A DNA stretch of 49,050 nt from Parashewanella hymeniacidonis (GCF_016900895.1 NZ_JAFEUN010000018.1:1-49050), one strand, 5' to 3'; shown: positions 27,264 through 38,175, numbered from the stretch's first letter. The notes: generated by a model not told the origin, from the letters alone. Numbers and translations are program-made.

Positions 27264-29732
27264 ATGGCGGCAGTAAATAATAGAGATGTAAGAAATATAG
27301 AATACGACCATTTAGGTTCACCGTTGGAGCATACTGCCGTAAAACCAGAATACAAACACTATCAACAAGAACCATCAAGAACACAATCTACATTTCTTCA
27401 ACAAGGTGAACGTCCATATCTCATTCTTGAACACAATAATATCTCTAATGAAATGTATCAAAAGCTGGGTGTTAGTCGGGAGAATAAAATACACTTCGAA
27501 CAACTTATAAAGACTTTAGATAGTAAGATGTCAAGTGACGATGAGTTGTACATGTCTGTAGTTTGTTTGCCCGACTATTTACCAGAGGCAAGAGATAGGT
27601 TGAGATTTGAAAAGAGTAATCCTCAAAATAAAGTCGCAAGTAATCGATATGCCTTAGTTTATCGAACTAAGACAGGGGAGGACGTTGTTTTAGCAGGGCT
27701 TTCTGTAGGAAATGCGGGTAACTTTTTTTATACGTGTGAAAATGTTGTAAAGCTATCCGAAGATAAAATTAATCAATATCAAGTTAATACGCAAGATAAT
27801 CAATCATCAAAAATAGCACCCAAAAAAAGTGATTCCACAAAGACTTTTCATCAGAAACAATCAGGTGAAAATAAAGATGCAAGTGCTGTGCAAACGTCTA
27901 AAGCTAGCCTAGCAAGAAAAAATGAATTTAAACCTATGAGATGGTTTAGGGACACACTCTTTAATTCTAAAAAAGAATACCAAGCATTTGAACAATCGGA
28001 AGTTCCCTCGCAGACTCATGGAGCTACTTACGTCAACCCAGATACAGCACTAAAAAGTGACAATATACCGAGGTCTCGTTTACTACCTGAAGATAACGGT
28101 TTTGTTACAGTTGAGGCTAGTGATCTTGTTTTTGTGTCTCAGAAACGAAAATCATCCTCAGTAAAACCGACAGAAAAGGCGCCTGATTTTCATGCTACAT
28201 CATTAAATAACTTAGTAGCTTGTGAAAGGCACTACGGTATCCCCTCTGGGGCTTTACTCACCTACCCCGAAGGTATCTACCCGAAAGGCATCAAAGGTTG
28301 GTCTGAAGAAAAACGACTTGTAGTGAACCAAATTAGATTGGAAACTGCTAGAAGAGAGCTGAAAAAACTGCATCTTCCTTGCCATTTAATGGAGTCACAT
28401 ATATCTGATTCTTTAGGGGTGTTGCTCGGTGATTACCCTGCATCAGTTAAAAATCTTATGATTGGAAGGTTAAGCCAAATCGGAAGGTTTTGTGGTCTCG
28501 AAGTGACACTTGAAAAATTGGATATTGAAAACGAAAATGGATCAACATTGATATTAGCATTAAAAATAAACAATAAAGTTTTCATGGTGCCAGTCATTGA
28601 AATGGCTAATACACAAGAAAACATTGTTAAAGGTATTGATGAAGTAGCAAATTGGGGAGGTACTCTAGATAAATACATGCCTAAGAGGCAAGGGAAACAA
28701 GACATGTCTATAGTCAATTACAAAGGCCTTAGACCTGAAGCTAAGGGTAATGACAAATATTATGAACAACAGTTTCAAGTCGCAACTGTTGAGAGTGTTA
28801 TCCATGATCTTATTTTAATGAGTTCACCCTCTTGTTCATGGGTGAAACAATTTAGCGCCTATATGAGCCTATATTATTTTTGTAAATCTTTTAAAATTGA
28901 TATTAAATTCGACAACTCACGGTTTGAAGCTACTGGTCATATTCATGTGCTGGGGGCAGGCGTTGACTTAGAGTTAAGCAGAGAACTCTCAATGCATGTT
29001 TTCGGTGTAAAAAGGTTACAAAATTTTGAGGATATGCCTAGTAAATGGGTTCTTCAACCGCAGCAAAGTCGTTTGCTCGAGTCATTGAAAACGGAGAGTA
29101 TGCGTATTTTGGATGACATAGATATGTCGTGTATTTCTAAAGAGTTGTTATTGAAAATGGAACAAGAATTACCATTTGGCATGAATTGGGCAGATGGTCT
29201 CAAAAATGTTAAAATAATAAGAACTGAATTTTTAAAAGCTTTTGAAGCTTTGTTAGGTAGCGCTGATGCCAAAGAAAAACATATGGCTGCAATTGGTGTG
29301 AAGGTATATGGGGAGGAAGTCGCAAAAATACTCGCAATACACAGTATTGCAAGAAAGTTAAAACAGTCAGAAAAAGAATATGTAAGAGAAGTGCAAGGCG
29401 ATCATGGGAAAACTCAAGGTGGAAAAGTGGTCTCGTCTAAATTGCGACAAGCGGCATTAGATGAATTGAAAGTTCAGTTAAAAAGTATTAGTGAGCTTTT
29501 TTACATAAAAGGGGAGCTGAGTGAGTCCGACAATGGTGACATGTTAAATGTAACCTACAGAATAAAAGTTGGTGACTATACAACTGTCATTAAATGGCCT
29601 GTTTCTAAATGTGTTGATGAATTTGGTTGGTCGTTTACTAAAGGGATGGGTAAGGGCAGCCCAATTTTCAGAGAGCAATTACTTCGGGAGTTATTTCCAG
29701 ACGGGTTTAATGAAAATGAATTAAAACTTTAA
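27264..29732 (+). CDS. Orphan protein of unknown function, 822 residues
   Basis: I recognise no family. The start at 27264 is preferred because GGGGA lies seven bases upstream; frames from 27186 or 27225 lack such a site. The product starts MAAVNNRDVRNIEYDHLGSP and has no signal peptide or membrane helix. Residues 1-175 look folded (YALVYRTKTGEDVVLAGLSV). A polar linker rich in Ser, Lys, Gln and Asn follows (about 185-310), then a long mixed helix/strand C-terminal part (about 320-822) with RLVVNQIRLETARRELKKLH and a 'SWVKQFSAYMSLYYFCKSF' segment. It stands alone between housekeeping genes with its own leader. The disordered linker plus the absence of export signals is compatible with a secreted effector, but this is only a guess. 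Confidence 0.8.
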   Translation: MAAVNNRDVRNIEYDHLGSPLEHTAVKPEYKHYQQEPSRTQSTFLQQGERPYLILEHNNISNEMYQKLGVSRENKIHFEQLIKTLDSKMSSDDELYMSVVCLPDYLPEARDRLRFEKSNPQNKVASNRYALVYRTKTGEDVVLAGLSVGNAGNFFYTCENVVKLSEDKINQYQVNTQDNQSSKIAPKKSDSTKTFHQKQSGENKDASAVQTSKASLARKNEFKPMRWFRDTLFNSKKEYQAFEQSEVPSQTHGATYVNPDTALKSDNIPRSRLLPEDNGFVTVEASDLVFVSQKRKSSSVKPTEKAPDFHATSLNNLVACERHYGIPSGALLTYPEGIYPKGIKGWSEEKRLVVNQIRLETARRELKKLHLPCHLMESHISDSLGVLLGDYPASVKNLMIGRLSQIGRFCGLEVTLEKLDIENENGSTLILALKINNKVFMVPVIEMANTQENIVKGIDEVANWGGTLDKYMPKRQGKQDMSIVNYKGLRPEAKGNDKYYEQQFQVATVESVIHDLILMSSPSCSWVKQFSAYMSLYYFCKSFKIDIKFDNSRFEATGHIHVLGAGVDLELSRELSMHVFGVKRLQNFEDMPSKWVLQPQQSRLLESLKTESMRILDDIDMSCISKELLLKMEQELPFGMNWADGLKNVKIIRTEFLKAFEALLGSADAKEKHMAAIGVKVYGEEVAKILAIHSIARKLKQSEKEYVREVQGDHGKTQGGKVVSSKLRQAALDELKVQLKSISELFYIKGELSESDNGDMLNVTYRIKVGDYTTVIKWPVSKCVDEFGWSFTKGMGKGSPIFREQLLRELFPDGFNENELKL

Positions 29733-29744
29733 CTTTTGATTACT

Positions 29745-30122
29745 CTATAGTACTCGCTTTTGTAATAATTTTAATAGTATAAATCTTAACTTTACTAGTA
29801 ATTTGTATGAAGAAGGGCTACTTACTTTCTTATAAGTTTGTTCTATCATTGACGATAACCAATTTGAATGTTTACTTAAATTAATTAACAGCATCAAGGC
29901 GTCGTTGCCATAATACGTTTGCTTTTTAAATTCAGCTAACATACCTTTGTTTAAATCAAAGCCTTGTTGTCGATAGTAGTCGAGTTGCTTCTCACTTAAG
30001 CTGCGAGCATCAATCAGCGTTAATTCAATGCCTTTCTTTTCAATAATTCTCTTTAAAGCAAAATGCTTACAGAAGGGACATTCACCATCATAAATTACTT
30101 TAATTTGATCAATTGTTTTCAT
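29745..30122 (-). CDS. DCC-family (DUF393) thiol-disulfide oxidoreductase-like protein
   Basis: A 125-residue protein with the DCC motif near the start: VIYDGECPFCKHFALKRI gives DGxCPxC. The family is thioredoxin-like and often membrane- or quinone-associated, and the redox partner is not known. LIDARSLSEKQLDYYRQQGF is the usual following segment. The ATG at 30122 is on the minus strand. It converges with the orphan gene: the two stop codons are 12 bases apart and I see no clear terminator between. The C-terminus (LRFILLKLLQKRVL) is hydrophobic and basic. Confidence 0.85.
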   Translation of the reverse strand: MKTIDQIKVIYDGECPFCKHFALKRIIEKKGIELTLIDARSLSEKQLDYYRQQGFDLNKGMLAEFKKQTYYGNDALMLLINLSKHSNWLSSMIEQTYKKVSSPSSYKLLVKLRFILLKLLQKRVL

Positions 30123-30263
30123 TTTCTATTCAACTCGAACTGTTTGATTGATTATAGGCTTGGGTTAAAAAGCATTAAACCTAGAAACATCAGTTGAACG
30201 CTTTGTAGACCGATAATACCAATTTCTGTAATGGGTATAACTCTCTAGAAAATAGAATGTTAC

Positions 30264-30473
30264 TTAACTAACTGACTTCACCTTTAGTGTGAAACGCTTC
30301 ATGCTCACAAGTTCGCTAAAATTGCCGCTAGCTGTCTTGGAACATTTGCAAATAGAGTAACTTCTTGCTGCACGTTTTGCCTTGCTATCAACAATTTTTT
30401 CTGTGCTCGAGTACGTGCCAATTGATGTTTCTAGGCTAAAGAGTCGATTTTGAGTAAGAAGTTTTTTCATCAC
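30264..30473 (-). CDS. Small hypothetical protein, doubtful
   Basis: A 69-codon frame starting GTG-ATG (30473, 30470), giving MKKLLTQNRLFSLETSIGTY and so on. It has no clear ribosome binding site and no family I know. The middle has two cysteines in ICKCSK. It might be a decayed gene or chance. It is the only candidate in the interval of about 500 bases between the DCC gene and the next orphan; the rest of that interval is AT-rich with nothing I can name. Confidence 0.25.
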   Translation of the reverse strand: MMKKLLTQNRLFSLETSIGTYSSTEKIVDSKAKRAARSYSICKCSKTASGNFSELVSMKRFTLKVKSVS

Positions 30474-30630
30474 GTTGAAATTAAACTTTCCAAAACATCA
30501 GTAAGTAAAGCGTTAAAAGTTAATTGTATAAAGAATAAGCATTCAGGCTGTTATATTACATTTTTATATAAATAATAATTAACTGTTCGTTTTGAGGTTT
30601 CTGTGTAATTTTGAGCATCATTAAACTTTC

Positions 30631-31224
30631 ATGAAGAAAAAAATGGCATTACCTCAAGCTTCTTCCAAGCCTATTTACCAGTTTGAAATGCAGCCGTTGA
30701 AGGAGAGTAGGAAAGAGCAATCCCGAAATTCACAAACGGTTACGCTTTCAGGTAAACCGTTTTTTGCAGACAAACCTGACGATGACATATTAGAGATATG
30801 CTTATCTTTTCATAGTAGGCATCCTTCTAAGGCACTTGTAAAAGAAAAACAGGTTGAACTCCAGGAAGTCAGACGAAAAGTTAGAGTTCCTTATTCAGTT
30901 ATAAAGCTGGCTGAAAACTTGTTACTCATCAGAAGTACATTGAGTGAACATGTTTATAGTACCCGAAGTAAAATGTTAGCCCATGATACGAATAAGGCTG
31001 CCCCGGGAGAGAAACCGTTAACCCATTTTGAGTATCAACAATATCTAGGAAGAATCGAAACTAAATTAAGAACAGCTGAAATGGCGTGTCATTCACAGTT
31101 AAAACGAGAGGGTAAAAAAATCGAAATAAATGCAAAAACTTTACTGACATATACGGAAAGAAAACGAGATGAAGCTGTAAAGAAAGTAATGAAAAATGAA
31201 GTTAAGCCTCACGATCGTGGTTAA
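30631..31224 (+). CDS. Orphan basic protein of unknown function, 197 residues
   Basis: I do not recognise it. The product is rich in Lys, Arg, Glu and Gln, with predicted helices such as VELQEVRRKVRVPYSVIKLA and YLGRIETKLRTAEMACHSQL. It has no signal peptide and no membrane helix. Two starts are possible, ATG at 30631 or the in-frame ATG at 30643; neither has a strong ribosome binding site, and I keep the first. It ends 127 bases before fklB. Its composition resembles the 822-aa orphan upstream more than the housekeeping genes around it, so it may belong to the same acquired set (inference). Confidence 0.65.
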   Translation: MKKKMALPQASSKPIYQFEMQPLKESRKEQSRNSQTVTLSGKPFFADKPDDDILEICLSFHSRHPSKALVKEKQVELQEVRRKVRVPYSVIKLAENLLLIRSTLSEHVYSTRSKMLAHDTNKAAPGEKPLTHFEYQQYLGRIETKLRTAEMACHSQLKREGKKIEINAKTLLTYTERKRDEAVKKVMKNEVKPHDRG

Positions 31225-31301
31225 CAAAAGTAATAAATTTAGAAAGTGGAATTCTTACATAACCAATCTTGAACGAAATAGCAGTATTCGTGTAACAGCT
31301 A

Positions 31302-31310
31302 TGCTAGAAT
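31302..31310 (+). promoter_or_regulatory. Extended -10 promoter of fklB
   Basis: TGCTAGAAT fits TGn-TATAAT with one mismatch, 41 bases before the ATG. There is no good -35 hexamer. Confidence 0.3.
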
Positions 31311-31351
31311 CGCTAGTCATTTTTTAAATAACTGATGAGTAAAATAGTCTT

Positions 31352-31969
31352 ATGTCAGATAAATACACCACTGTTGAGCAGCAAGCAAGCTATGGTATTG
31401 GTTTACAAATGGGTCAGCAACTTGCTGCACAACCATTTGAAGGTTTGGAAATTTCTGCAGTACAAGCTGGTTTAGCAGCTGCATTTTCTGGTGAAGCAAG
31501 TGAAGTTTCTCATCAAGACTTAGAAGCGGCGTTCAACGAAATTAACTCAAGAATGCAAAAAGAAGCTGAAGAAAAAGCAGAAGTTGCTGCAGCTGAAGGC
31601 ATTAAATTTTTAGAAGAAAATGCTAAGCGTGAAGAAGTTATTGTTACTGATTCAGGCCTTCAATATGAAGTTCTTAAGCAAGGTGAAGGTGAGAAGCCTA
31701 CTGTTGATTCAACAGTTCGTACTCATTACCACGGTACATTCATCAATGGTGAAGTATTCGATAGTTCTGTAGTTCGTGATCAACCAGCTGAATTCCCTGT
31801 ATCAGGTGTAATTGCTGGTTGGACTGAAGCATTACAACTAATGCCAGTTGGAACTAAACTTAAGTTATTCGTTCCTTCAGAATTAGCATACGGTGAGCGT
31901 GGCGCAGGTGGTTCTATCCCTCCACATTCAGCTCTAGTTTTCGAAGTTGAACTATTAGACATTCTTTAA
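31352..31969 (+). CDS. fklB: FKBP-type peptidyl-prolyl cis-trans isomerase FklB
   Basis: FKBP22-type foldase of 205 residues with no signal peptide, so probably cytoplasmic like its E. coli homologue. Residues 1-90 form the helical dimerisation arm (TTVEQQASYGIGLQMGQQLA, then EINSRMQKEAEEKAEVAAAE). Residues 95-205 are the FKBP domain: VRTHYHGTFINGEVFDSSV, GVIAGWTEALQLMPVGTKLK, and ELAYGERGAGGSIPPHSALV followed by FEVELLDIL. All expected active-site aromatics are present. It ends in a strong terminator. Confidence 0.94.
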   Translation: MSDKYTTVEQQASYGIGLQMGQQLAAQPFEGLEISAVQAGLAAAFSGEASEVSHQDLEAAFNEINSRMQKEAEEKAEVAAAEGIKFLEENAKREEVIVTDSGLQYEVLKQGEGEKPTVDSTVRTHYHGTFINGEVFDSSVVRDQPAEFPVSGVIAGWTEALQLMPVGTKLKLFVPSELAYGERGAGGSIPPHSALVFEVELLDIL

Positions 31970-32005
31970 TATTTCTGTGCTTTTAAGCACAGATCAGTTA
32001 CTGTA

Positions 32006-32034
32006 AACGCCAATATTTTATTGGCGTTTTTTTT
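32006..32034 (+). terminator. Rho-independent terminator of fklB
   Basis: AACGCCAATA and TATTGGCGTT form a perfect 10-bp stem around TTT, followed by eight T. A shorter hairpin (CTGTGCTT/AAGCACAG, 31975-31992) precedes it. Confidence 0.93.
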
Positions 32035-32041
32035 CGTTTGA

Positions 32042-32869
<828 letters not shown>

Positions 32870-32888
32870 ATAAGCAAGTCAGATAGTT

Positions 32889-32930
32889 CGTTTCCATACT
32901 TTTGACAATGTCAGCAAAAGTATGGAAACG
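32889..32930. repeat. Perfect 16-bp inverted repeat after dapB
   Basis: CGTTTCCATACTTTTG (32889-32904) and CAAAAGTATGGAAACG (32915-32930) are perfect complements around a 10-base spacer. No T-run follows on either strand. It lies 20 bases past the dapB stop and 5 bases before the ATG of the decayed cupin gene. Confidence 0.8.
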
Positions 32931-32934
32931 AGAT

Positions 32935-33477
32935 ATGCACCAGAATAATCTCCCTGCCATTAATATTTTCGACGCTTTACAACAATAAAAAGATACCACT
33001 GGTACTGGCCTACTCAGAGCTCACCTTGTGGATTATGCTGTAACTACTTTCGAAATGTCGCCAAACCGTCCCGCAACAACCCACTATCATAACTTTGGAG
33101 ATTTTGATTTTTTTGTGATCATCAAAGGAAGTGGGCAATTGGTAAGCATTCACCAGAGGGGTATTGACAATCTCAAACTCCCGTTTATTGGCATTTATAA
33201 CTACAAGCTTGCCATTGTTTTGTGACACAAGTACCACCCCGCAAGTAAGTTTCACTGTTTATTTGAAAAGTCAATACGGGGCTGGTGAATGGTTACGGCA
33301 ATTGCATCTCGCTCAAGTCGAAGACGATAAAATCGTGCCGGGTTCCGAAGAAGTAAAACCGCTTCAAGTAGGAGACTTTTGTGCCGTGAATCCTTATAAC
33401 GAATCAAGTGTTCTAGAAATAGTACTCTCTTTTCTGAAAATCAGGTTTTTACAGTGTAAATGGGATGGTTGCATTTA
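32935..33477 (+). pseudogene. Decayed cupin-domain gene
   Basis: From ATG 32935 the frame gives 17 codons (MHQNNLPAINIFDALQQ), a TAA at 32986-32988, then continues in the same frame with LLRAHLVDYAVTTFEMSPNR and TTHYHNFGDFDFFVIIKGSG. The latter looks like the first cupin motif (HYHN...E/D-rich strand...GSG). After a further stop near 33225 a different frame encodes FTVYLKSQYGAGEWLRQLHL and EEVKPLQVGDFCAVNPYNES. The latter resembles the second cupin motif (GD..AVNP). The gene is broken by at least one stop and one frame change, and by a middle stretch that fits neither half. It is unrelated to the intact cupin gene at 19.7 kb as far as I can see. Confidence 0.45.
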
Positions 33478-33756
33478 AGTTGTTAATTACATTTACTTTA
33501 TTGTTTTTAGTACAGACGATAACAAATACCAAAATCAGAGTGGTTTTTTGCAACATATTGATATTTTTGAATTTATTTAAGTGCTTTTTTGTCGAGAATT
33601 ATGGCGGTAACGAATTGTCAAATCTGTGGATCAAGTCACACTTTTAATGTAAAATCTGCGCAATTTGCCAAAATTTCAATATTTTTTGAAATTTGGTAAT
33701 GAAAACAGAATTAAAAATAATTATATTTCAGTAACTTGGCTCTTTCGGAGGTCGTG
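33478..33756 (+). promoter_or_regulatory. carAB upstream region with a leader hairpin
   Basis: This AT-rich region must contain the carAB promoter or promoters. CCAAAATTTCAA (33668-33679) pairs with TTGAAATTTGG (33686-33696), with one bulged A, 60 bases upstream of the carA start. A possible ArgR half-box near 33708 is too weak to name. GGAGG (33747-33751) is the carA ribosome binding site and sets the TTG start. Confidence 0.5.
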
Positions 33757-34911
33757 TTGACACAGTCTGCCTTACTCGTACTCGAAGATGGAACCGTTTT
33801 TTCTGGCACATCAATCGGTGCTAACGGTTATTCCGTCGGAGAAGTCGTTTTTAACACTTCCATGACAGGATATCAAGAAATTCTAACGGATCCTTCATAC
33901 TCTCGCCAAATCGTCACTCTTACTTACCCTCACATTGGAAATACCGGAACTAACTCAGAAGATGTTGAATCAGAGCATATTCATGCTTGCGGTTTTATCA
34001 TTAGAGACTTGCCATTGATGGCAAGTAACTTCCGAAATGAACAATCATTGAGTGACTACCTTAAAGCAAATAATGTTGTGGGTATTGCAGATATTGATAC
34101 TCGTAAACTTACTCGTATCCTTAGGGAAAAAGGGGCTCAATCAGGTTGCATCTTTGTTGGTAAGCCAACACAAGAGAATATTGATAAAGCACTGGATCAA
34201 GCGAAAAGCTTCCCAGGTTTAAAAGGCATGGATTTAGCCAAAGAAGTGACTACTGAGCAGTCTTATCCTTGGCGCAATGGTAGCTGGCGTTTAGTTGGCG
34301 GTCACCCATCAGATACACCAGAATCAGAACTTAAATATAAAGTTGTAGCTTATGATTATGGTGTGAAACGCAACATATTAAGAATGTTAGTTGACCGTGG
34401 TTGTGACGTGACTGTTGTACCCGCTAAAACCCCTGCAAGCGAAGTCTTGGCGATGAATCCAGATGGTATCTTCTTATCCAATGGTCCAGGCGATCCTGAG
34501 CCATGTGATTATGCTATCGAAGCCATTCAAGATATTTTAAAAACTGATATTCCAGTATTCGGTATTTGCTTAGGACATCAGTTGCTTGCTCTGGCCAGCG
34601 GTGCACAAACGCTGAAGATGAAATTCGGTCACCACGGTGCTAATCATCCTGTTAGTGATATTGAGAAAGGTACAGTGATGATCACCAGCCAAAACCACGG
34701 TTTTGCCGCTGATGAAGCAACACTACCTGAAAACATCAAAGTAACGCATAAGTCACTGTTTGATGGTTCATTGCAAGGTATTCACTTAACGGACAAACCT
34801 GCGTTTAGTTTCCAGGGGCACCCTGAGGCAAGTCCAGGGCCACATGATTGTGCACCGTTGTTCAATCATTTCATCGAATTGATTGAACAAGCTCGTTTGA
34901 ACAATAAGTAG
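33757..34911 (+). CDS. carA: Carbamoyl-phosphate synthase small (glutaminase) subunit
   Basis: Hydrolyses glutamine and passes ammonia to CarB. I chose TTG at 33757: GGAGG ends five bases before it, and E. coli carA also starts with TTG followed by the same SALLVLEDG sequence. An upstream TTG (33736) has no ribosome binding site. The 384-residue protein has the N-terminal domain ([20 protein letters not shown]) and a C-terminal class I amidotransferase domain: [11 protein letters not shown], nucleophile Cys271 in [12 protein letters not shown], and the His-Pro-Glu triad part in [13 protein letters not shown]. carB follows after 18 bases. Confidence 0.96.
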   Translation: MTQSALLVLEDGTVFSGTSIGANGYSVGEVVFNTSMTGYQEILTDPSYSRQIVTLTYPHIGNTGTNSEDVESEHIHACGFIIRDLPLMASNFRNEQSLSDYLKANNVVGIADIDTRKLTRILREKGAQSGCIFVGKPTQENIDKALDQAKSFPGLKGMDLAKEVTTEQSYPWRNGSWRLVGGHPSDTPESELKYKVVAYDYGVKRNILRMLVDRGCDVTVVPAKTPASEVLAMNPDGIFLSNGPGDPEPCDYAIEAIQDILKTDIPVFGICLGHQLLALASGAQTLKMKFGHHGANHPVSDIEKGTVMITSQNHGFAADEATLPENIKVTHKSLFDGSLQGIHLTDKPAFSFQGHPEASPGPHDCAPLFNHFIELIEQARLNNK

Positions 34912-34929
34912 TATCGAGGATAAGAGACA

Positions 34930-37900
34930 ATGCCAAAACGTACAGATATCAAAAGTATCTTAATCCTAGGTGCTGGTCCGATCGTTATCGGCCAAGCCTG
35001 TGAGTTTGATTACTCTGGTGCTCAAGCATGTAAAGCACTGCGTGAAGAGGGTTATCGAGTTATCTTGGTTAACTCTAACCCTGCAACCATTATGACTGAT
35101 CCAGAAATGGCCGATGCTACTTACATCGAGCCAATTCAATGGGAAGTTGTGCGTAACATCATCGCTAAAGAGCGTCCTGATGCCGTATTACCAACTATGG
35201 GTGGTCAAACCGCTTTGAACTGTGCACTCGAGCTTGAAGCTAAAGGCGTATTAGAAGAATTTAACGTTGAAATGATTGGCGCCACTGCCGATGCGATTGA
35301 TAAGGCAGAAGATCGCAGACGTTTTGACGAGGCAATGAAGAAGATTGGTCTTGAATGTCCTCGTGCTGACGTGGCACATAATATGGAAGAAGCTTACGCT
35401 GTTGCAGAACAAGTGGGCTTCCCATGTATCATCCGTCCTTCGTTTACCATGGGCGGTAGCGGCGGTGGTATCGCATACAACAAAGAAGAGTTCGAAGAGA
35501 TTTGTTCGAAAGGTCTTGAGCTTTCTCCAACGAATGAGTTGCTGATTGATGAGTCATTAATTGGTTGGAAAGAGTACGAGATGGAAGTGGTTCGTGATAA
35601 AAACGATAACTGCATCATTGTTTGTGCGATTGAAAACTTCGACCCAATGGGTGTTCATACTGGTGATTCAATCACAGTTGCACCAGCACAAACGCTTACT
35701 GATAAAGAATACCAAATCATGCGTAACGCCTCGATGGCGGTATTGCGTGAGATTGGTGTTGAAACCGGTGGCTCGAACGTACAGTTTGGTATCAATCCGA
35801 ATGATGGTCGTATGGTTATCATCGAGATGAACCCACGTGTTTCTCGTTCTTCTGCTCTGGCTTCAAAGGCAACGGGATTCCCGATTGCAAAAGTTGCCGC
35901 TAAGCTAGCTGTTGGTTATAGCCTAGATGAACTGATGAATGATATTACCGGTGGGTTAACACCTGCATCGTTCGAACCATCGATTGATTATGTCGTCACA
36001 AAAATCCCACGCTTTAACTTTGAAAAGTTTGCTGGTGCTAATGATCGTCTGACTACACAGATGAAATCTGTGGGTGAAGTGATGGCGATTGGCCGTACTT
36101 TCCAAGAATCATTACAAAAAGCACTTCGTGGCCTTGAAGTTGGAAAATCTGGCTTTGATCCAGTTGTTAATATTGACGATCAAGACGCAATTTCAAAAAT
36201 TCGTTATGAACTGCAAGACCCTGGTTCTGAGCGTATTTGGTACATTGCCGATGCATTCCGTGTAGGTTTGTCAGTCGATGCGATCTTCAAACTGACACAA
36301 ATTGACCCTTGGTTTTTAGTGCAAATTGAAGATTTGATTAAGCTTGAATCAGAACTTCAAGACCTGTCGATTGTTGAACTTAATGAGGGGCTGCTTCGCA
36401 AACTGAAACGCAAAGGTTTTGCTGATTCCCGAATCGCTGAACTATTGCGTGTAACAGAACAAGACATTCGTAAGTTGCGTAATAGCTTAGAGGTACTACC
36501 TGTTTATAAACGTGTAGATACCTGTGCCGCTGAGTTCTCAACAGATACTGCTTATATGTACTCGACTTATGAAGACGAGTGTGAAGCGATGCCATCTGAC
36601 AAAGATAAGATCATGGTGTTAGGCGGTGGCCCTAACCGTATTGGCCAAGGTATTGAGTTCGATTATTGCTGTGTACATGCAGCGTTAGCTATGCGTGAAG
36701 ATGGTTACGAAACCATTATGGTTAACTGTAACCCTGAGACCGTATCAACGGATTATGATACTTCAGATCGTTTGTATTTCGAACCTGTTACGCTAGAAGA
36801 CGTACTTGAAATCGTTCGTATCGAAAAGCCAAAAGGTGTGATCGTTCAGTACGGTGGTCAAACACCACTTAAATTAGCGAAAGCCCTTGAGAAAGAAGGT
36901 GTACCCGTAATTGGTACAAGCCCTGATGCAATTGACCGTGCAGAAGATCGCGAACGTTTCCAAGTTGCTGTTGAAGCGTTAGGCCTTAAGCAGCCAGAAA
37001 ACGATACCGTTACTACAGTAGATGGTGCAGTTAAAGCCGCTGAACGTATTGGTTATCCATTAGTTGTTCGTCCATCTTATGTATTGGGTGGTCGTGCGAT
37101 GGAAATCGTTTACGATGAAACGGATTTACTGCGTTACTTCAAGGAAGCGGTGAAAGTCTCTAATGACTCGCCTGTATTGTTGGATCACTTCTTAGATAAT
37201 GCGATTGAAGTTGATATTGATGCGGTTTCTGACGGCAAAGATGTGGTTGTTGGTGCAATCATGGAGCACATTGAGCAAGCGGGGGTTCACTCTGGTGACT
37301 CTGGTTGTTCTTTACCGCCGTATAGCTTAAGTGAAGATGTCCAAAACCGCATGCGTGAATATGTGCGTAAACTTGCGTTGGAACTTGGCGTTGTTGGCTT
37401 GATGAACGTACAGTTTGCGGTTAAAGAAAACGATATCTATATGATTGAAGTGAACCCTCGTGCCGCAAGAACGGTGCCGTTTGTATCAAAAGCGACAGGC
37501 GTACCACTAGCGAAAATTGCTGCACGTGTTATGGCTGGCCAAAGTCTTGCTGAGCAAGGTTTCACGAAAGAAGTGATTCCTGAGATGTTCTCAGTAAAAG
37601 AAGTGGTTCTACCATTTAATAAGTTCCCAGGTGTTGATCCCTTGTTAGGCCCTGAAATGCGCTCAACCGGTGAAGTAATGGGAACAGGTGTCACTTTCCC
37701 TGAAGCTTATGCTAAAGCGCGTTTAGGTGCGACGTCTGAAGTACCTAAGTCAGGTCGAGCATTGCTTTCTGTTCGCAATAGCGACAAAGAACGTGTTGTT
37801 AAGCTGGCTAAAATGATGATTGAGCTTGGATATGAGCTTGATGCGACACATGGTACTGCTGTAGTGCTTGGTGAAGCAGGTATTAACCCTCGTCTGGTGA

Positions 37901-38148
37901 ACAAGGTGCATGAAGGCCGTCCACACATTCTTGATCGGATCAAGAATGGTGAGTACACCTATATGGTGAACACGACAGAAGGTCGTCAAGCGATCGAAGA
38001 TTCTCGTCAATTACGTCGTGGAGCACTGCGTCATAAAGTGAATTACACAACGACATTGAACGCTGCATTTGCCGCCTGTATGGCGCATAGTGCAGATGAT
38101 CGGAATACCGTTCGTTCAGTACAAGAGCTACATGCTCTTATCGGCTAA
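34930..38148 (+). CDS. carB: Carbamoyl-phosphate synthase large subunit
   Basis: Makes carbamoyl phosphate from bicarbonate, ammonia and two ATP, for arginine and pyrimidines. The 1072-residue protein is the normal full length. It has two homologous ATP-grasp halves, the first from [20 protein letters not shown], the second from [20 protein letters not shown] near residue 560. [20 protein letters not shown] and [16 protein letters not shown] are the paired nucleotide loops. The C-terminal MGS-like domain from about residue 940 ([20 protein letters not shown]) is where UMP and ornithine act in the family. GGATAAGAGA precedes the ATG. Confidence 0.97.
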   Translation: MPKRTDIKSILILGAGPIVIGQACEFDYSGAQACKALREEGYRVILVNSNPATIMTDPEMADATYIEPIQWEVVRNIIAKERPDAVLPTMGGQTALNCALELEAKGVLEEFNVEMIGATADAIDKAEDRRRFDEAMKKIGLECPRADVAHNMEEAYAVAEQVGFPCIIRPSFTMGGSGGGIAYNKEEFEEICSKGLELSPTNELLIDESLIGWKEYEMEVVRDKNDNCIIVCAIENFDPMGVHTGDSITVAPAQTLTDKEYQIMRNASMAVLREIGVETGGSNVQFGINPNDGRMVIIEMNPRVSRSSALASKATGFPIAKVAAKLAVGYSLDELMNDITGGLTPASFEPSIDYVVTKIPRFNFEKFAGANDRLTTQMKSVGEVMAIGRTFQESLQKALRGLEVGKSGFDPVVNIDDQDAISKIRYELQDPGSERIWYIADAFRVGLSVDAIFKLTQIDPWFLVQIEDLIKLESELQDLSIVELNEGLLRKLKRKGFADSRIAELLRVTEQDIRKLRNSLEVLPVYKRVDTCAAEFSTDTAYMYSTYEDECEAMPSDKDKIMVLGGGPNRIGQGIEFDYCCVHAALAMREDGYETIMVNCNPETVSTDYDTSDRLYFEPVTLEDVLEIVRIEKPKGVIVQYGGQTPLKLAKALEKEGVPVIGTSPDAIDRAEDRERFQVAVEALGLKQPENDTVTTVDGAVKAAERIGYPLVVRPSYVLGGRAMEIVYDETDLLRYFKEAVKVSNDSPVLLDHFLDNAIEVDIDAVSDGKDVVVGAIMEHIEQAGVHSGDSGCSLPPYSLSEDVQNRMREYVRKLALELGVVGLMNVQFAVKENDIYMIEVNPRAARTVPFVSKATGVPLAKIAARVMAGQSLAEQGFTKEVIPEMFSVKEVVLPFNKFPGVDPLLGPEMRSTGEVMGTGVTFPEAYAKARLGATSEVPKSGRALLSVRNSDKERVVKLAKMMIELGYELDATHGTAVVLGEAGINPRLVNKVHEGRPHILDRIKNGEYTYMVNTTEGRQAIEDSRQLRRGALRHKVNYTTTLNAAFAACMAHSADDRNTVRSVQELHALIG

Positions 38149-38175
38149 CTGAATCACTCGATTTCAGAATCTATT

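Noticed and set aside
30205-30240. ATACC...GGGTAT pair resembling MITE ends
   Set aside because: The arms match over only five or six bases and there is no second end nearby.
33010-33255. 81-codon minus-strand frame in the dapB-carA interval
   Set aside because: About half of it is the reverse of the cupin-like sequence and it has no ribosome binding site; kept only as a hint of rearrangement.
33700-33722. Possible ArgR box in the carA leader
   Set aside because: Only one half of the palindrome fits; AT-rich DNA gives such partial matches often.
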